Below are positions 12,897 through 15,135 of a stretch of DNA of 15,135 bases, in pieces. The notes below the pieces were generated by a model. The model worked only from the letters and a program-made list of their open reading frames with translations, was not told the origin of the DNA and searched no databases. Each line of letters starts with the position of its first letter. Within the stretch, counting starts at the first letter, position 1. The translations under genes and the position numbers were made by a program. This DNA is from Pseudomonadota bacterium (GTDB lineage: Bacteria > Pseudomonadota > Alphaproteobacteria > Rhodospirillales > Magnetospirillaceae): contig JAFAAW010000076.1 in the NCBI GenBank assembly GCA_023426365.1, forward strand, positions 1 through 15,135, in the 5' to 3' direction.

Positions 12897-15135
12897 CTAT
12901 GGCTCGCTCAGCACCTGCTTGACGGCGCCGGCCAGTTGTTTCAGCGAGAACGGCTTGGGCAGGAAGTGGATGCCGGCGTCGGGATCTATGCCGTTGCGCG
13001 CCACGTCCTCGGAATAGCCGGAAATCAGGATGACCCTGATGGCCGGGCGTTCCATGCGCACCAGCCGGGCCAGGGTGACGCCGTCCATGCCGGGCATGAC
13101 CACGTCGGATATCAGCACGTCGATGGCCTCGTCGCCGCGCAGCACGTCCAGCGCCTGTTCGCCCGACCGCGCCTCGACCACGCGATAGCCCTTGTTCTTG
13201 AGCGCGCGGCCGGCGAACAGGCGCACCGCGTCCTCGTCCTCGACCAACAGGATGGTGCCGCTGCCGGTCAGGTCGGCGGCCGCCTCTGGTGGGGTGGCGG
13301 GACGGTGGGATTCCGCCTCCGGCTCGGCTTCGATGCGCGGCAGGTAGATGGAGAAGCTCGCCCCCTGGCCCATCTCGCTTTCCACGAAGACGAAGCCGTC
13401 GGTCTGGCGCACGATGCCGTAGACGGTGGACAGCCCCAGGCCGGTGCCGGCGCCCACCTCCTTGGTGGAGAAGAACGGCTCGAAGATGCGGCTCAGGTTT
13501 TCCTTGGCGATGCCGGTGCCGGTGTCGGACACCTCGATCAGCACGTAATCGCCGGCCGGCATCAGCTCGGGGCCGCGCTGGACCGGCTGGTCCACGGTGA
13601 CGGTGCCGGTGCGGATGGTCAGCGTGCCGCCGCCCGGCATGGCGTCGCGGGCGTTGACCGCCAGATTGATGATCACCTGGTCGAACTGGCCGGGGTCCAC
13701 CCGCACCAGGCCCAACTGGCGGCCGTGCACCATCTTAAGCTCGATGGTCTCGCCCAGCAGGCGGCGCAGCAGGTTGTTCAGTTCCGCCAGCGCGTCGGTG
13801 ACGTTCAGCAGGCGCGGCTGAAGCGCCTGGCGGCGCGAGAACGCCAGCAACTGGCGCACCAGGCTGGCGGCGCGGTTGGCGTTCTGCTTGACCTGCATGA
13901 TGTCGGCGAAGCTGGGGTCGCCCGGGCCGTGCCGTTGCAGCAGCAGGTCGCAAAAGCCGATCATGGCGGTCAGAAGGTTGTTGAAATCGTGCGCCACGCC
14001 GCCGGCCAACTGGCCCATGGCCTGCATCTTCTGGCTTTGGGCGAACTGGATTTCCAGGTTGCGCTGCTCGGTGGCGTCGATGAAATGCACGATCAGGCCC
14101 GAGATGTCGCCGTCCTCGTGGGTGGGGCTGACGAACAATTGGGCGATCACCTCGCGCCGGCCTTTCAGGCGCACCTCAAGGTGGGTGCCGGGCAGCGACC
14201 CCAGCAGGACCTTGGCCAGTTGCTCGGACGCCAGCGGCCGCTGTTCGTCGGCGATATATTCGGTGAGCTGGCGCCCGACCAGGCCGTCATGGTCGATGCC
14301 CATCATGGCCTGGAAGGCCAGGTTGCAGGTTCCCACCGTGCCGTCCAGCTCGATCAGCGCGATGCCGACGGGGGCGTCGTCGAACAGCCAGCGGAAACGC
14401 CGTTCGGCGGCGCGCAACGCACGCTCCCACTGGTGTTCGGGCACCATGTCGCGCACCACCACCGAGCGCGTGCGGATTTCGCCGCCGTCGTCGAACACCG
14501 AATGGGCCAGCAGGGCCTGGAACACCTCGCCGCCGCGTCCGACCAGCCGCAATTCGTGCCGTTCGTCCTCGGGGTCGGGCACGCAGCCCAGCACGTCGGC
14601 CAGGTTCTGTCCCACCAACTCGCTGGGGCTGCGGCCCAGCCATTCCGCCAGACGATGGTTGACCGAGCGGATGACGCCGTCCGAATCGGCGCAATAGCAG
14701 CCGACCGGCAGGAAGTCGATGAAGTCGCCCAGCCATTCGTTCTCGCGCCGCAGCGTTTCCTCGATGGCGCGCCGCGCGGTCACGTCCTCGGCGAACCAAG
14801 CCAGTGCGTGGCGGCCGGCGGGCCGCACCTCCAGCGCCAGCCATTCGCGCCCGCCGCCTTCGGCCGGCAGCGCGATCTCGGTGCGGCGCAGGGCGCCGAC
14901 GATGGCGGCCGCCTGCAGGCGCTCCAGTTCGGCAAGCGTGCGGTCGTCGCCGGCGGCGCGGGCGGTAAAGGCGGAAAGCGGGTCGCCGGCCGGTCCCAGC
15001 AGCCGGCGGCCAGCGCCGTTGCGGTATTTCTCCTGGCCGTCCTTGCCGACGATGACGCAGGCGCGGGTTTCCGAATCCAGGGCGGCGGCCAGGAACTGGG
15101 CGCGGCCGGCGGCGTCGCGCGCCTGCCCCCAGCGG
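12897..15135 (-). CDS. cckA: CckA-type hybrid histidine kinase, 5' end outside window
   Basis: Hybrid sensor kinase that, in alphaproteobacteria, phosphorylates CtrA and CpdR through ChpT to control cell cycle or motility genes. The frame is open from the right edge, so the visible 745 residues lack the N-terminus, where membrane helices would be. GTG 14828 is internal, not the start. Visible order: a partial PAS-like segment (about 15-100), PAS 2 (about 127-230, LPVGCYCADSDGVIRSVN), and PAS 3 (about 242-355, DDAPVGIALIELDGTV). The HisKA domain has phospho-accepting His382 in GGVAHDFNNLL. The ATPase domain has N box INLAVNARDAMPGGG and G boxes SDTGTGIAKE and GAGTGLGLSTVYG. The receiver has phospho-Asp677 in LISDVVMPGMDG and Lys in FLPKPF. 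The His region, with KMQAMGQLAGG, LLRQ-type LVRQLLAFSR and NLLRRLLGE, is very close to Caulobacter CckA. It lies upstream of the DUF945-like gene on the same strand. Confidence 0.9.
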   Translation of the reverse strand, partial: RWGQARDAAGRAQFLAAALDSETRACVIVGKDGQEKYRNGAGRRLLGPAGDPLSAFTARAAGDDRTLAELERLQAAAIVGALRRTEIALPAEGGGREWLALEVRPAGRHALAWFAEDVTARRAIEETLRRENEWLGDFIDFLPVGCYCADSDGVIRSVNHRLAEWLGRSPSELVGQNLADVLGCVPDPEDERHELRLVGRGGEVFQALLAHSVFDDGGEIRTRSVVVRDMVPEHQWERALRAAERRFRWLFDDAPVGIALIELDGTVGTCNLAFQAMMGIDHDGLVGRQLTEYIADEQRPLASEQLAKVLLGSLPGTHLEVRLKGRREVIAQLFVSPTHEDGDISGLIVHFIDATEQRNLEIQFAQSQKMQAMGQLAGGVAHDFNNLLTAMIGFCDLLLQRHGPGDPSFADIMQVKQNANRAASLVRQLLAFSRRQALQPRLLNVTDALAELNNLLRRLLGETIELKMVHGRQLGLVRVDPGQFDQVIINLAVNARDAMPGGGTLTIRTGTVTVDQPVQRGPELMPAGDYVLIEVSDTGTGIAKENLSRIFEPFFSTKEVGAGTGLGLSTVYGIVRQTDGFVFVESEMGQGASFSIYLPRIEAEPEAESHRPATPPEAAADLTGSGTILLVEDEDAVRLFAGRALKNKGYRVVEARSGEQALDVLRGDEAIDVLISDVVMPGMDGVTLARLVRMERPAIRVILISGYSEDVARNGIDPDAGIHFLPKPFSLKQLAGAVKQVLSEP

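Overview
The window is GC-rich bacterial DNA, densely coded on both strands, that looks like an alphaproteobacterium of the Rhodospirillales and most likely a Magnetospirillum-type spirillum. The evidence is a CckA-type hybrid histidine kinase, a bacterial homologue of the mitochondrial complex I subunit NDUFS4, a Pam18/Tim14-like J protein, a DUF6468 gene beside fliM, and the gene order flgF-flgG-flgA-flgH. The genus is inference; no marker gene or magnetosome gene is present. No tRNA, rRNA, CRISPR array or insertion sequence was seen.

Left third (1-5763), flagellum. Two operons diverge from a 321-base control region (2092-2412). Leftward run fliL, fliM and a DUF6468 gene cut by the window edge: stator/motor and C-ring switch functions. 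Rightward run flgF, flgG, flgA and flgH: rod, P-ring chaperone and L-ring. The control region holds a near-consensus sigma-54 promoter facing flgF, a CtrA-like site on the fliL side and two dyads that could bind an activator. This is the layout expected for hierarchical flagellar control. A perfect 13-bp-arm hairpin follows flgH.

Middle (5764-9363). A membrane acyltransferase 3 family gene follows flgH, in the place where flgI might be expected. It converges on an NDUFS4-like complex I accessory gene with a long N-terminal extension. Divergent from that gene is a two-gene unit: a von Willebrand A (VWA) domain protein, then a membrane-anchored J protein whose C-terminal J domain resembles mitochondrial Pam18. 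The joint function of this pair is not known to me.

Right third (9364-15135). galU and ugd form a two-gene operon making UDP-glucose and then UDP-glucuronate for surface polysaccharide. It ends at a textbook Rho-independent terminator. Convergent with it are a DUF945-like membrane-anchored hypothetical protein and, upstream on the same strand, a CckA-type hybrid kinase that runs off the right edge. CckA feeds phosphate to CtrA through ChpT in other alphaproteobacteria. The kinase here and the CtrA-like site upstream of fliL may therefore be two ends of one regulatory circuit.

Nothing here is clearly a wholly new system. The best leads are the remodelled FliM N-terminus, the DUF6468 gene in the motor operon, the flagellar control region, and the VWA/J-protein pair.
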